The notes under the pieces were generated by a model that saw nothing but the letters and a program-made list of their open reading frames with translations, was not told the origin of the DNA and made no database searches. Position numbers and translations under genes: made by a program. From Thiohalobacter thiocyanaticus (GTDB taxonomy: Bacteria > Pseudomonadota > Gammaproteobacteria > Thiohalobacterales > Thiohalobacteraceae): 64,000 nt of DNA. Numbering within the stretch: position 1 is the first letter of the stretch; each line of letters begins with the position of its first letter. This document shows, one piece after another, positions 28,559 through 37,318 of this stretch. The stretch covers positions 2,108,001 through 2,172,000 of the forward strand of contig NZ_AP018052.1 in NCBI RefSeq assembly GCF_002356355.1, read 5' to 3'.

Positions 28559-29530
28559 TCATCGCAACAGCGCATCATGGGAGAAGCCCTCGCTCTCCAG
28601 TATCTCGCGCAGACGCCTGAGCGCATCCATCTGGATCTGACGCACCCGTTCACGGGTCACGCCGATCTCCCTTCCCACTTCCTCCAGGGTACAGGTCTTG
28701 TGGCCGTGCAGGCCGAAGCGGCGCTCCACCACATCGCGCTGCTTGGGGTTGAGTTGATCCAGCCAGAAGTCCAGATTGTCGTGGACGTCATCATCGGCCA
28801 GCAGGTCGGAGGGGTCGGGGTTGTTCTCGTCCGGCAGGGCATCGAGCAGCGAGCGATGCGAGTCGCCGCCGATGGGTGAGTCCATCGAGGCAGTCTTCTC
28901 GTTCAGCCCCAGCAGGCGCTCGACGTCCTCGAGCGGCTTGTCCAGCAACTCGGCGATCTCTTCGGGCGAGGGTTCATGGTCGAGTTTCTGCGCCAGCTTG
29001 CGCGCCGCACGCAGATAGACGTTGATCTCCTTGACGATGTGAATCGGCAGACGCACGGTGCGGGTCTGGTTCATCAGCGCCCGCTCGATGGTCTGGCGGA
29101 TCCACCAGGTGGCATAGGTGGAGAAACGGAAGCCGCGCTCGGGATCGAACTTCTCCACCGCGCGGATCAGGCCCAGATTGCCCTCCTCGATCAGATCCAG
29201 CAGGGCCAGGCCGCGGTTCATGTAGCGCCGGGCGATCTTGACCACCAGCCGCAGGTTGCTCTCGATCATCCGCTGGCGGCCGGACTCGTCGCCGCGCTGG
29301 GCCAGGCGTGAATAGTAGACCTCTTCCTCGGCCGTCAGCAGCGGCGCGAAGCCGATCTCGTTCAGGTACAGCCGGGTGGCATCGATCTGGTGATCCGGCA
29401 CGGCACCGGCCTCGAACACGACCTCCTCTTCGGCTGCGGGCTGTTCAAGTTCGGGGTCTTCGTCGTTGTCTTCGAGTTGCGCGGCCTGGATGCCGCTGGC
29501 GGAAATGTCGACCTTCGGATTCTTTGCCAT
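28559..29530 (-). CDS. rpoS: RNA polymerase sigma factor RpoS
   Basis: Stationary-phase sigma factor of 323 residues. An acidic N terminus is followed by region 1.2 ([21 protein letters not shown]), region 2 ([20 protein letters not shown], then [18 protein letters not shown]), region 3 ([20 protein letters not shown]) and region 4 with the -35 helix-turn-helix ([20 protein letters not shown]). Spacing and the single ATWWIRQ block favour RpoS over RpoD, which would carry a long 1.1/NCR. It lies 37 bases after nlpD, the conserved neighbour whose gene usually houses an rpoS promoter. Confidence 0.96.
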   Translation of the reverse strand: MAKNPKVDISASGIQAAQLEDNDEDPELEQPAAEEEVVFEAGAVPDHQIDATRLYLNEIGFAPLLTAEEEVYYSRLAQRGDESGRQRMIESNLRLVVKIARRYMNRGLALLDLIEEGNLGLIRAVEKFDPERGFRFSTYATWWIRQTIERALMNQTRTVRLPIHIVKEINVYLRAARKLAQKLDHEPSPEEIAELLDKPLEDVERLLGLNEKTASMDSPIGGDSHRSLLDALPDENNPDPSDLLADDDVHDNLDFWLDQLNPKQRDVVERRFGLHGHKTCTLEEVGREIGVTRERVRQIQMDALRRLREILESEGFSHDALLR

Positions 29531-29567
29531 GGGATTCCCCTCGCTTCATTATCCCGGCAAGACTGCA

Positions 29568-30353
29568 TCAGTGGCGACGCGGCAGGTACTGCAGCGGATC
29601 CACCGGCTTGCCTTTACGGCGGATCTCGAAGTGCAGCTGGGTTCGGTTGGTCCCACTGCTGCCCATCAGGGCCAGCACCTGCCCGGCCTTGACCACATCG
29701 CCCTCGCTGACCAGCAGCTTGTCGTTGTGACCATAGGCACTGAGATAATCCTCACTGTGCTTCACGATGATAAGCCTGCCATAACCGACAAGTCCACTGC
29801 CGCTGTAGACGATTCTTCCCGCCGCCGCCGCGCGGATTTTTTCGCCTTTTTCCCCACTTATTGTAATGCCTTTCTTGCCGGGCGAGTTCGGGTCGAACGG
29901 GCGCAGGATCCGGCCCTGCACCGGCCAGCGCCAGGTGCTGACCCGATCCGGATAGCTGTAACGGTCAGGGGCGGTCGTCGGGGCGCGCGGGGCGGGGCTG
30001 GAACGGACCCGGATATCCCGTTCGGGGGCGGGGGCCGGGCGCGATGCCGGAGCCGGTGCCGGCCGGGAATCTGCCCGGGCCGAGGGCGCGGCCGGGCGCA
30101 GCCGCAGCCGCTGATTCACATAGATGGTGTAGGGCGAACCGATGCCGTTCCAGCTGGCCAGCTGCTGGTAGTCCAGGCCGTATTTCCAGGCAATGGAATA
30201 CAGGCTCTCGCCGCGCTCAACGCTGTGGTAGGACGGCCGGTCAAGATCGGGCTCGCCGCGTACACCGACCGGGGCCAGCGCACGCCCGCCGCAGCCGCCC
30301 AGCAGGACCGCCAGCAGCAGCAACCGGACGAACTGGGACAGCACCCGCCGCAT
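29568..30353 (-). CDS. nlpD: Lipoprotein NlpD (LysM plus degenerate LytM)
   Basis: Outer-membrane lipoprotein of 261 residues. The signal peptide ends LLLAVLLGGC with a lipobox cysteine. A LysM domain (YHSVERGESLYSIAWKYGLD) is followed by a proline/alanine/arginine-rich linker and a C-terminal LytM/M23 fold. The M23 zinc site is broken: the usual HxGxD is GITISG here and the final HxH is QLH. So it should not cut murein itself but activate an amidase, as NlpD does for AmiC. The ATG overlaps the yqaA stop by one base (TGATG). Confidence 0.93.
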   Translation of the reverse strand: MRRVLSQFVRLLLLAVLLGGCGGRALAPVGVRGEPDLDRPSYHSVERGESLYSIAWKYGLDYQQLASWNGIGSPYTIYVNQRLRLRPAAPSARADSRPAPAPASRPAPAPERDIRVRSSPAPRAPTTAPDRYSYPDRVSTWRWPVQGRILRPFDPNSPGKKGITISGEKGEKIRAAAAGRIVYSGSGLVGYGRLIIVKHSEDYLSAYGHNDKLLVSEGDVVKAGQVLALMGSSGTNRTQLHFEIRRKGKPVDPLQYLPRRH

Positions 30354-30931
30354 CAGCCCCTCAGCAACAGATAGGCCACCACCCCGCCGCCGATCACCAG
30401 CCAGCCCAGGGCCTCGACATAGCGGTGCAGGGCCGCCTCCAGCCGCGGCCCGCCCCAGGCCAGCAGACCGGCCACCAGAAAGAAGCGCGCTCCGCGCCCC
30501 ACGGCCGAGGCGATGATAAAAGGAAACAGCGCCATGGACAGGCTGCCGGCGGCGATGGTGAAGATCTTGTAGGGAATGGGCGAGAAGCCGGCGATGAACA
30601 CCGTCCAGAACCCCCACTCGGCGAACCAGTCACGGGCATGCAGATACTTGTCCCAGTAGCCGGCCTCGTGCAGCAGCGGCTCGACCAGTTCGAAGGCGAA
30701 CACGCCGATGGCGTAACCGAGGATGCCGCCGAGCACCGAGGCCAGTGTGGTCAGCCCGGCGTAGTGCCAGGCCCGGTCGGGACGGGCCAGGCTCATGGGG
30801 GCGAGCATCACGTCCGGCGGGATGGGGAAGAAGGACGATTCGGCGAAGCTCAGCCCGGCCAGGTAACGCTCGGCATGCGGATGACGCGACCAGCGCATCA
30901 CCCGCGTATACAGGCCGCCGAACAGGCGCAT
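30353..30931 (-). CDS. YqaA/DedA-family membrane protein
   Basis: Inner-membrane protein of 192 residues with about five hydrophobic segments and the SNARE-associated/DedA-like stretches GLSFAESSFFPIPPDVMLAP and FIAGFSPIPYKIFTIAAGSL. This matches the YqaA subgroup. DedA-type proteins are implicated in lipid-carrier flipping and membrane homeostasis; the YqaA role is not settled. It overlaps pcm upstream and nlpD downstream by one base each (TGATG), so the genes are translationally coupled. Confidence 0.85.
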   Translation of the reverse strand: MRLFGGLYTRVMRWSRHPHAERYLAGLSFAESSFFPIPPDVMLAPMSLARPDRAWHYAGLTTLASVLGGILGYAIGVFAFELVEPLLHEAGYWDKYLHARDWFAEWGFWTVFIAGFSPIPYKIFTIAAGSLSMALFPFIIASAVGRGARFFLVAGLLAWGGPRLEAALHRYVEALGWLVIGGGVVAYLLLRG

Positions 30932-31587
30932 CAGCCCAGCCCCCCCAGCAGCGGCACGAAGCTGACCAGTTCCAGGTTCTCCTGCTCGCAGACATTGCCG
31001 CGGCGGGTGATCACCGCCAGGCGCTGCTCGCGGGCGCTGCCGATGGGTGCGACCATGCGTCCGCCGTCGGCCAGCTGCTCCAGCAGGGCGGTCGGGATCT
31101 GCTCCGGGGCGGCGGTGAGCAGGATGGCGTCGAACGGCCCCTTGGAGGCCCAGCCGATGCTGCCGTCGCTGTGCTTGAGCTGGACATTGTGCAGCCCCAG
31201 ACTGCGCAGGCGCTGGCGCACCTGGCGCAGCAGCGGATCGATCCGCTCGACCGTGAATACCTTCTCCACCAGCTGGGCCAGGATGGCGGCCTGGTAGCCC
31301 GAGCCGGTGCCCACCTCCAGCACCGTCTTCGGATTGCCCTTCATGATCTCCTCGGTCATGCGCGCGACAATGTAGGGCTGGGAGATGGTCTGGCCGTAAC
31401 CGATGGGCAGGGCCGTGTCCTCGTAGGCGCGGCTGGACAGCGCCTCGTCCACGAACAGGTGGCGCGGCGTCTTGCGCATGACCTCCAGTACCGCCGGGTT
31501 GCTGATACCCTTGTCCTTGAGCCGCTGCACCAGCCGGTCGCGCGTGCGCTGCGAGGTCATGCCGATGCCGTCGTACTGTTTGCGCAT
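30931..31587 (-). CDS. pcm: L-isoaspartate O-methyltransferase
   Basis: Cytoplasmic protein-repair enzyme of 218 residues that methylates L-isoaspartyl residues using S-adenosylmethionine. Visible motifs are the SAM loop [20 protein letters not shown], the entry motif [13 protein letters not shown] and the closing [10 protein letters not shown]. The start directly abuts the surE stop (TAG then ATG), and the end overlaps yqaA. surE-pcm-nlpD-rpoS is a conserved stationary-phase survival cluster. Confidence 0.96.
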   Translation of the reverse strand: MRKQYDGIGMTSQRTRDRLVQRLKDKGISNPAVLEVMRKTPRHLFVDEALSSRAYEDTALPIGYGQTISQPYIVARMTEEIMKGNPKTVLEVGTGSGYQAAILAQLVEKVFTVERIDPLLRQVRQRLRSLGLHNVQLKHSDGSIGWASKGPFDAILLTAAPEQIPTALLEQLADGGRMVAPIGSAREQRLAVITRRGNVCEQENLELVSFVPLLGGLG

Positions 31588-32331
31588 CTACTGCTCCAGC
31601 CAGCCTGCCACCTTGTCCAGGGCGTCGTAGCGGGTCAGATCCACCTGGATCGGGGTGATCGAGACCGCGTGGTGACGCACGGCATGAAAATCGGTGCCCT
31701 GCCCCGCGTCCTGCTCGGCCCCGGCCGGGCCGACCCAGTAGATCGGCCGGCCGCGTGGATCCTCCATGCGGATGACCGGCTCGGACTTGTGGCGATGGCC
31801 GAGCCGGGTGGCCTGGAAGCCGGTCAGATCCTCCCAGGGCACATCCGGCACATTCACGTTGAGGATGGTATCGGCCGGCAGCGGGTCGCGCTGCAGCTTG
31901 TCCACCAGCCAGCGCGCCACCCGGGCGGCGGTGTCGAAGAACTGGGGCTGGGCGGCCACGCAGGAGACCGCAATCGCGGGCAGTCCCAGAAAACGGCCCT
32001 CCATGGCCGCCGCGACGGTGCCGGAGTAGAGCACGTCGTCGCCCATGTTGGCGCCGGCGTTGATGCCCGAGACTACGATATCCGGTTCCTGCTCCACCAG
32101 GCCGGTGATGGCCAGGTGCACGCAGTCGGTGGGGGTGCCATCGACGCTGTAGAAGCCGTTGTCCTGGCGGGTCATGCGCAGGGGGCTGTCCAGGGTGAGG
32201 GAGTTGGAGGCGCCGCTGCGGTTGCGGTCGGGGGCGACCACGGTGATGTCCCCCAGCGGGCGCAGGGCCTCGGCCAGGGCCGCCAGGCCCGGGGCATGAT
32301 AGCCGTCGTCGTTGCTGAGAAGCAGGTGCAT
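31588..32331 (-). CDS. surE: 5'/3'-nucleotidase SurE
   Basis: Metal-dependent nucleotidase and exopolyphosphatase of 247 residues. The N terminus [15 protein letters not shown] carries the metal-binding Asp-Asp, and [20 protein letters not shown] is the active-site asparagine/serine region. The ATG at 32331 was taken because the family starts exactly here; the reading frame upstream is not conserved protein. It is divergent from smr with a 103-base gap that should contain both promoters. Confidence 0.95.
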   Translation of the reverse strand: MHLLLSNDDGYHAPGLAALAEALRPLGDITVVAPDRNRSGASNSLTLDSPLRMTRQDNGFYSVDGTPTDCVHLAITGLVEQEPDIVVSGINAGANMGDDVLYSGTVAAAMEGRFLGLPAIAVSCVAAQPQFFDTAARVARWLVDKLQRDPLPADTILNVNVPDVPWEDLTGFQATRLGHRHKSEPVIRMEDPRGRPIYWVGPAGAEQDAGQGTDFHAVRHHAVSITPIQVDLTRYDALDKVAGWLEQ

Positions 32332-32434
32332 AGAGTGATTCGAAAAAGTCGCGTTGTACCAGAATGAAATCATACTGGAAGCCCGGCGACCTGTCGCATG
32401 GTCATTGCGCCGGGGTTCGTGGCAAGATGCCCCC

Positions 32435-32992
32435 ATGAGCAAGCCGCGTCGCCCCAAATCGACCCTGACCGAGGCCGACCGGGCGCTGTTCCGGGACAGT
32501 GTCGGGCCGGTGCGCCCCCTGCGCCGGGACCGGGTCGAACTGCGCCCGCCGCCGCCGACGCCACGGCCGCAGTTCCGTGAGCAGGACGATCTGGCCGTGC
32601 TGCGCGACATGCTCTCCGACGAATACGACCCGGCCGAGCTGGAGACCGGAGAGGAACTGCTGTTCGCCCGGCCCGGCCTGCAGCACCGGCTGCTGAAGCG
32701 GCTGCGGCGCGGCCAGTTCGCGGTCGCCGCCGAGTGCGACCTGCATGGCATGCGGGTACCGGAGGCGCGCCAAGCCCTGGTGGCCTTCCTGAACCGCTGC
32801 CGGCGCAGTCAGCAGACCTGCGTGCGCATCATCCACGGCAAGGGCCACGGCTCGGTACAGCGCATCCCGGTGCTCAAGCACAAGGTCGCCCGCTGGCTGC
32901 AGCAGCGCGACGAGGTGCTGGCCTTCTGCTCGGCCCGACCGGTGGACGGCGGCACCGGGGCGATCTATGTGCTGCTCAAGGCGCTGCGGTGA
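32435..32992 (+). CDS. Smr-domain endonuclease (SmrB/SmrA-like)
   Basis: Protein of 185 residues with a charged N-terminal extension and a C-terminal Smr domain. [20 protein letters not shown] contains the DLHG motif, and [18 protein letters not shown] the HGxG loop, ending [10 protein letters not shown]. In E. coli SmrB cleaves mRNA at collided ribosomes, while SmrA is less defined. This protein lacks an obvious SmrB ribosome-binding N-terminal hook, so I leave the symbol open. The ATG at 32435 starts [13 protein letters not shown]. It lies between surE and truD, which are adjacent in E. coli. Confidence 0.85.
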   Translation: MSKPRRPKSTLTEADRALFRDSVGPVRPLRRDRVELRPPPPTPRPQFREQDDLAVLRDMLSDEYDPAELETGEELLFARPGLQHRLLKRLRRGQFAVAAECDLHGMRVPEARQALVAFLNRCRRSQQTCVRIIHGKGHGSVQRIPVLKHKVARWLQQRDEVLAFCSARPVDGGTGAIYVLLKALR

Positions 32993-33032
32993 GGTGGTGC
33001 ATCTCTGGGCTGGATGCTGTCAACGCAGTGAT

Positions 33033-33110
33033 GTAGGTCGGGTTAGCGCAGCGTAACCCGACATGCCGCGGAGGGTGTCGGGTTACGCCTTTCAGGCTAA
33101 CCCGACCTAC
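33033..33110. repeat. REP pair
   Basis: A standard pair with GCGCAGC and CCTTTCAGG loops in the convergent smr/truD gap. It is followed at 33124-33175 by an imperfect inverted repeat of another family (AACGCGGAAACGC ... GCGCCTCCGCGTT). Confidence 0.9.
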
Positions 33111-33198
33111 GCCTTGGGCGATGTCAACGCGGAAACGCAGGGTTGTTCTTTCCAATAATTGAAACCTTTGCGCCTCCGCGTTCCCCTCGCCGCAGTCA

Positions 33199-34209
33199 CT
33201 AGTCCCACTCCACCAGCTGCTCCAGCAGCACAGTGGCATAGCTGCCGGCAGGCAGGCCGAACTCCAGCCACAGATCGCCACCCTCCGGCGTCACCCGCAA
33301 CCCTTCCACCCGTACCCGCAGGGCCCGGCGGTCCAGTTCCATCCCTGCCCGCTCCAGCCCCTCGCACAGCGCGGCTTCCGGTTCCAGGCAGGCCGCTTCC
33401 AGCCGCGCGCATTCATCGCCGGCCAGCGACTCGCCCCGCCCCCACAACGCCCCGGTGGGATGGATCTCCTGCGCGGCCAGGCGGGATTGAATCTCATCAT
33501 CGCACGCCGGGACGGCGAACAGGGCGCTGCGCCCGTCCAGTTGCATCACATCGCCGGACAGGCAGCGATCCCAGTCACCGCGGCGCACCCGCTCGGCCAG
33601 AATCCGGTTGAACAGATAACTGCGGGCCGCGGACAGATACAGGCTGCGTTTCTGGCGCGGCAGGCGTCGGCGCGGATCGGCGAACATGCGCCGGGCCGCC
33701 GCCAGATTGCCGCCCTCCCGGCCGAAACGCTGCGCGCCGAAATAGTTGGGCAGGCCGCGGGAAGCGATCACCTCTGTCCGTTCCAGCAGGGCATCGACAT
33801 CGCCGGTAAAGTCGCGCAGCCGCAGGCGGAAACGATTGCCGCGCAGCGCGCCCCGGCGCAGCTTGCGCGAATGCCGCCGCGCCTCGAGCACGGTCACGCC
33901 CTCGGCGTCCAGTACGGACCAGTCGGGATCCGCGCGCCCCGGCAGCTGCACCGAAAACCACTGCTCGGTCACGGCGTGGCGGTCCTTCAATCCGGCGTAG
34001 CTGACGTCACGTGATTTCACCCCGGCCAGGCGCGCCAGCTGCCCGGCCACCCAGTCGGTGTTCTGGCCGCGTTTGCGCACCCGCAACCAGGCATGCTCGC
34101 CCTGATCCGCAGGTTCCACCAGGGGCTGCTCGATGACGACGAAATCCTCGGGCTCGACGCGCAGCCGGCCGCGGCCGAGCGGCGGGCCGAAGGCAGGATG
34201 GTATTCCAT
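33199..34209 (-). CDS. truD: tRNA pseudouridine(13) synthase TruD
   Basis: Modifies uridine 13 of tRNA-Glu; 336 residues. The catalytic aspartate is in VSYAGLKDRHAVTEQWFSVQ. Other family stretches are LPNYFGAQRFGREGGNL and RSLYLSAARSYLFNRILAER. In E. coli and Pseudomonas truD sits between ispF and surE. Here ispF is 10.8 kb away across an accessory block, and smr separates truD from surE. Confidence 0.95.
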   Translation of the reverse strand: MEYHPAFGPPLGRGRLRVEPEDFVVIEQPLVEPADQGEHAWLRVRKRGQNTDWVAGQLARLAGVKSRDVSYAGLKDRHAVTEQWFSVQLPGRADPDWSVLDAEGVTVLEARRHSRKLRRGALRGNRFRLRLRDFTGDVDALLERTEVIASRGLPNYFGAQRFGREGGNLAAARRMFADPRRRLPRQKRSLYLSAARSYLFNRILAERVRRGDWDRCLSGDVMQLDGRSALFAVPACDDEIQSRLAAQEIHPTGALWGRGESLAGDECARLEAACLEPEAALCEGLERAGMELDRRALRVRVEGLRVTPEGGDLWLEFGLPAGSYATVLLEQLVEWD

Positions 34210-34254
34210 TCGCTATCCTTTTGAGACTTGCGTGAATGGTGAACATGTGGACCC

Positions 34255-34340
34255 GTAGGTTGGGTCAGGCGCGGCAGCGCCGTAACCCGACGAATCCGGT
34301 CCGGGATGTTGGGTTACGCCATTTGGGCCAACCCAACCTG
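34255..34340. repeat. REP pair (variant)
   Basis: The left arm is GTAGGTTGGGTCAGGC...CGTAACCCGAC and the right arm GTTGGGTTACGCC...CCAACCCAACCTG. The right arm shows the paired TCGGG to TTGGG and CCCGA to CCCAA change; the left arm has changed on one side only. It lies in the divergent truD/DUF72 spacer. Confidence 0.8.
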
Positions 34341-34380
34341 GGAATTTCACGAAATATGCAAACATCAATAATGGGTGGGC

Positions 34381-35121
34381 ATGACGGGACGGGTTTATAT
34401 CGGCACCTCCGGCTACCAGTACCGGCACTGGCGCGGCCCGGTGTACCCGCAGAAGCTGCCGCAGCGGGCCTGGTTCGACTATTACAGCCACCGCTTCGAC
34501 ACGGTCGAGATCAACAACACCTTCTACCGGCTGCCGGAAGCGGATACCTTCCAGCGCTGGCGCGAAGCCGCGCCGGCGGGCTTTGTCTACGCCCTCAAGG
34601 TCAGCCGTTATCTCACCCATGTCAAATACCTCAAGGCGCCGGCGCAGCCGGTCAGACGCTTCCTCGAACGCGCCCGGCTGCTGGGCGACGCACTCGGTCC
34701 ATTGCTGATCCAGCTCCCGCCCCACTGGGGCCCGAACCTCGACCGCCTGGACGGTCTGCTCGCCTGCCTGCCGTCCGGCTATCGCTGGACCCTGGAACTG
34801 CGCCATCCGGGGTGGCTGGATGATACCGTATTCGACCGGCTCAGGGAGGCCGGCGTGGGATTGTGCATCCACGACCTGCTGCCGGAGCATCCCCGGATCG
34901 CCACCGCCGACTGGCTCTACCTGCGCTATCACGGCATCGATTACAGCCACCGCTACAGCCATCAGTATCTGACGGCCGAGGCGGAGCGGCTGGCCGACCG
35001 GGTCCGGGATGGAATGGATCTGTACGCCTACTTCAACAACGACGCGGCGGGTCATGCCTTTCACAACGCTGCCCAGCTGCGTCGTTATCTGCACGACCGG
35101 CTGTCATGGGGAAGCCGTTAG
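34381..35121 (+). CDS. DUF72 family protein
   Basis: Protein of 246 residues with the TIM-barrel DUF72 (YecE-like) pattern: VYIGTSGYQYRHWRGPVYP, then DTVEINNTFYRLPEADTFQR, APAGFVYALKVSRYLTH and LLIQLPPHWGPN, ending with YAYFNNDAAGHAFHNA. The biochemical function of DUF72 is unknown. The ATG at 34381 lies just after GGTGGGC; an in-frame ATG two codons earlier is also possible. It converges on the TauD-family gene with a three-base gap. First gene of the block that separates truD from ispF. Confidence 0.88.
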   Translation: MTGRVYIGTSGYQYRHWRGPVYPQKLPQRAWFDYYSHRFDTVEINNTFYRLPEADTFQRWREAAPAGFVYALKVSRYLTHVKYLKAPAQPVRRFLERARLLGDALGPLLIQLPPHWGPNLDRLDGLLACLPSGYRWTLELRHPGWLDDTVFDRLREAGVGLCIHDLLPEHPRIATADWLYLRYHGIDYSHRYSHQYLTAEAERLADRVRDGMDLYAYFNNDAAGHAFHNAAQLRRYLHDRLSWGSR

Positions 35122-35124
35122 TGC

Positions 35125-36024
35125 TCAGGCAAGTGCAATGCGGTCATAGTAGCGGCCGCGGAACAGCAGTCTGGGCCGCTCGGCGGAATCGATGAAGGCG
35201 GTCCGGTCATGCAGCACATTGTTGCTGATCAGGCCCATGCCCGGCTGCAGGGTGCCGCGCAGAACGCAGCTGGATGACTCATCCTGCAGCAGGGATTCCA
35301 GACAGGCCCGGGCCTCCTGAACCGGACCCTCCGCCTTCCAGACGGCATTGCGTTGGCGCGCTGTATACCGCATGTGCAGGGCGCCGGTCTGCGGATCGAT
35401 GCTGAATACCGGCCCGGAGCGGGCCGGTCGGGGGCTCCCGCCCGCCTGGGTACCGGCAGGAATGGTAAGCGCATCGGGCGCCATCAGCGCCCGGACATAG
35501 TCGGGGTTGAGATTGCGCAGCAGGATATAGGCGAGTTCGGGATCGAGCAGCCCGTTGCTGCCGCCGGCCGCCGCAGGCTGCGCACAGTGCAGCAGCAGTC
35601 CACGGATCTGCCGATCCGGGGCATTGTAGTAGCCGTCGGTATGCCAGCTGATGGCGCGGTCGGTATAGGGGATGTAGCCGCTTCGGGTTCCATCGGCCGC
35701 CACGCTCAGCGGGGTCAGGCCGTCGGAATCCGCCAGCCAGTTGCGATCGAGCCGCCGCAGACCGAAGCGTTGCCCCAGGGCCATCACCACATCGCGCTCC
35801 ACGCCCGGCGGGCCGGCATAGATCACCATGTTGGCGCGCCGGATGCGGTCGGCCATCGCCTCGTACTCAGCCGTGGTCAGGCGATAGGGATCGCCGATCT
35901 CAACCACCAGGTCTTCCAACCGGCGGGGATAGCCGGCCAGCCTGGCCTCGCTCCAGCGCGCAAAGGCCGCGGGATTGTTCAGGTCAAAGGGATCGGGCAT
36001 GCAGGCGGCATGCATGGAAGACAT
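35125..36024 (-). CDS. TauD/TfdA-family dioxygenase-like protein
   Basis: Protein of 299 residues of the TauD clavaminate-synthase-like fold. AISWHTDGYYNAPDRQIRGL gives the iron ligands His-x-Asp, LISNNVLHDRTAF gives the distal His, and RPRLLFRGRYYDR supplies the 2-oxoglutarate arginine. An oxidative reaction on a small organic acid or sulfonate is likely, but the substrate cannot be inferred and no sulfonate transporter is nearby. An FNR-type box TTGAC-ATGC-ATCAA lies 62 bases before its start. Confidence 0.8.
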   Translation of the reverse strand: MSSMHAACMPDPFDLNNPAAFARWSEARLAGYPRRLEDLVVEIGDPYRLTTAEYEAMADRIRRANMVIYAGPPGVERDVVMALGQRFGLRRLDRNWLADSDGLTPLSVAADGTRSGYIPYTDRAISWHTDGYYNAPDRQIRGLLLHCAQPAAAGGSNGLLDPELAYILLRNLNPDYVRALMAPDALTIPAGTQAGGSPRPARSGPVFSIDPQTGALHMRYTARQRNAVWKAEGPVQEARACLESLLQDESSSCVLRGTLQPGMGLISNNVLHDRTAFIDSAERPRLLFRGRYYDRIALA

Positions 36025-36085
36025 GATCTGCTCCGGCGTATCGGTACGACGCTCGGCAGTCTAACCCTGCGCACGCTGACAGGGT

Positions 36086-36099
36086 TTGACATGCATCAA
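36086..36099. promoter_or_regulatory. FNR/ANR-type box
   Basis: TTGAC-ATGC-ATCAA matches the TTGAT-N4-ATCAA consensus in nine of ten specified positions. It lies in the divergent spacer 62 bases from the TauD-family start and about 150 bases from the membrane protein start. The 11-mer CATGCATCAAC that includes its right half recurs at 36855-36865, before the next gene. Confidence 0.5.
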
Positions 36100-36249
36100 C
36101 CCCCCCCGCTCGGATGACGGTCTCATGAACAGATTCCAGACTGTGACGGCCATCATGGCCGCCGCCGTTCAGGCTCCTATCATGACGCCGTACCCGTAAT
36201 CGCGATTTCGCACGGACGGATGCAGTACCCGCAAATCAACGGAGCGGTC

Positions 36250-36804
36250 ATGGAACGAATCCTATCCCTCAATCACTTCCGGTATCTGATGGTATTCATC
36301 TTCACCGGAATATTCCTCATCCTGACACTCGTCCTGACAGGGATCACGGTCGCCAGCATCTGGCATGGCTTTGCCGGCGATACCGATCTGGTGGAATCGT
36401 TCATCAAGGCCATCAACACCGCCGTCGTCGCCCTGGCCACCTTCGAACTCGGGCTGGTCGTGCACAAGGAATACCGGAGCGACGAAACCCACGTCATCGT
36501 GGTGCTGCGCCGCACCCTGCCCCGCTTCATCAGTATCGTCTGCATCGCACTGGCGCTCGAGGGGCTGCTCATGGTGATCAAGTACAGTCAGCTGGAAATG
36601 GCCGGCAATCTGTTCTACCCCGTTGCCATCATCGTCAGCGCCGCCCTGCTGCTGGCCGCCCTCGGGGTGTTCCTGCGCCTGTCCGACGGAGTCGATGACA
36701 ACCACTTCGATACCGGGATGCCGCAACACGCCGCGGCAGAAGGCTCGCCCGCGGGAATGCTGCATCCGGCAACTGACCCGCAGACGCCGTCCGGCATTTT
36801 GTGA
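36250..36804 (+). CDS. Four-helix membrane protein of unknown function
   Basis: Protein of 184 residues with four predicted membrane segments, starting FRYLMVFIFTGIFLILTLVL, INTAVVALATFELGLVV, FISIVCIALALEGLLMVI and NLFYPVAIIVSAALLLAALG. There is a charged loop VHKEYRSDETHVIVVLRR and a soluble, histidine-containing tail. I do not recognise the family. GGAG lies six bases before the ATG. The stop codon is inside a perfect CRP-type palindrome, so the next gene may be regulated from within its end. Confidence 0.7.
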   Translation: MERILSLNHFRYLMVFIFTGIFLILTLVLTGITVASIWHGFAGDTDLVESFIKAINTAVVALATFELGLVVHKEYRSDETHVIVVLRRTLPRFISIVCIALALEGLLMVIKYSQLEMAGNLFYPVAIIVSAALLLAALGVFLRLSDGVDDNHFDTGMPQHAAAEGSPAGMLHPATDPQTPSGIL

Positions 36805-36816
36805 TGCCGTTCACAA
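36799..36816. promoter_or_regulatory. Perfect CRP/Vfr-type palindrome
   Basis: TTGTGA-TGCCGT-TCACAA is a perfect 6+6+6 dyad containing the core TGTGA-N6-TCACA of cAMP-receptor-protein sites. It overlaps the TGA stop of the membrane protein gene and lies 118 bases upstream of the next ATG on the same strand. Confidence 0.55.
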
Positions 36817-36933
36817 TTGCGGCGCCGGGGCTTGGATAGACTCTGGCTCAGGAACATGCATCAACGGATGAGGCGCGTGTCATGCACCGGCGCCTCGGCA
36901 TGAGGCCGGGGTGCGCCGTCTGTGGAGTCCGTC

Positions 36934-37299
36934 ATGATCACCCGACCGGTCTGGGCCCTGATCTTCAGCGCCACCCTGTTCCTGGTTGTCTCGACCAGCA
37001 TCTATCTGCGCACTCATCCGGATACACTGTCAGGGCTGTTCACCCGCGAGCCCGAACCGCCGGAATACCGCATCGGCACCTTCTACGCCGAGGGCGCGGA
37101 AGGCACACAACAGATCATGGCCATCCATGATTTTCTGCGCACTCAGGACGGCGTGCTCTATGTCCGCATCGAGACCGGCAATTATTTCGTGATCAAATTC
37201 GACCGCAACCGCTTCGACTGGAAAAACGCCTGGCGCGCCATCCGCTACAACGACTGGGCAAAATTCAGCGCCAGCGATTTCGTGGTCTCCAGGCCCTGA
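36934..37299 (+). CDS. Small membrane-anchored protein of unknown function
   Basis: Protein of 121 residues: one N-terminal membrane segment (VWALIFSATLFLVVSTSIYL) then a soluble domain. The domain includes YRIGTFYAEGAEGTQQIMAI, TQDGVLYVRIETGNYFVIKF and DRNRFDWKNAWRAIRYNDWA. No family recognised. The ATG at 36934 is preferred over a GTG four codons earlier. The upstream 130 bases contain a perfect CRP-type palindrome and a repeat of the FNR-box half CATGCATCAAC, so regulation by carbon or oxygen status is plausible. Confidence 0.6.
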   Translation: MITRPVWALIFSATLFLVVSTSIYLRTHPDTLSGLFTREPEPPEYRIGTFYAEGAEGTQQIMAIHDFLRTQDGVLYVRIETGNYFVIKFDRNRFDWKNAWRAIRYNDWAKFSASDFVVSRP

Positions 37300-37318
37300 G
37301 GTCCGCTGCCACTGCGGT

